From Sipunculus nudus (taxonomy: Eukaryota > Annelida > Sipuncula > Golfingiida > Sipunculidae), in the NCBI GenBank assembly GCA_026874595.1, contig CM049318.1:55199250-55263249 (forward strand): a stretch of 64,000 nt of DNA; not shown here. The letters run 5' to 3'. More notes on this DNA, generated by a model. It did no database searches. It was not told where the DNA came from and saw only the letters and a list, made by a program, of their open reading frames with translations. The first letter of the stretch is position 1.

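Overview
The window is eukaryotic, AT-rich, intron-rich animal DNA. It lies almost entirely inside one gene on the minus strand, a dynein heavy chain-like motor protein. I could chain 37 consecutive coding exons with GT/AG boundaries and matching phases, from the linker before AAA2 (right edge, position 64000) to late AAA5 (811). Together they are about 6.8 kb of coding sequence, roughly 2,275 codons by hand count. The start (tail, linker, AAA1) lies beyond the right edge, and AAA6 plus the C-terminus lie beyond the left edge. The divergent ring (eroded AAA4 P-loop, long Ser/Thr/acidic inserts) points to dynein heavy chain domain-containing protein 1 (DNHD1) rather than a standard axonemal DNAH. 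That assignment is from memory of the family, not from a search.

Order along the minus strand: linker and AAA2 (64.0-57.4 kb), AAA3 (57.4-41.5 kb), a disordered insert spread over six exons (40.4-31.6 kb), AAA4 (31.7-18.9 kb), stalk coiled coil 1 (16.5-12.9 kb), microtubule-binding domain (11.1-8.2 kb), coiled coil 2 and AAA5 with two further disordered inserts (8.2-0.8 kb).

The introns are full of repeats. They hold a DIRS-type tyrosine-recombinase retrotransposon with inverted termini and an internal complementary region (46.27-51.89 kb). A 1.76-kb element with 33-bp terminal inverted repeats lies at 44.1-45.9 kb, and there are two 5'-truncated LINEs, one with a clear target-site duplication. 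Two further dispersed families are prominent: 'family A' has about 180-bp internal tandem repeats, and 'family B' has ACGG-rich ends and short inverted termini. A tRNA-derived SINE, several MITE-like palindromic families and a dimeric 134/140-bp satellite (11.5-12.7 kb) complete the set. The repeat style (ACGG/ACAG simple repeats joined to dispersed elements with tandem cores) suggests a marine lophotrochozoan, most likely a bivalve mollusc; this is inference.

The most unusual pattern is that three minisatellites appear to be built from splice sites of the gene: the exon 18 donor (42-bp unit), the exon 9 acceptor (32-bp unit) and the exon 28 donor (about 20-bp unit). Each repeats donor-like or acceptor-like sequence many times next to the authentic site. 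No RNA genes, CRISPR arrays or prokaryotic features were seen.
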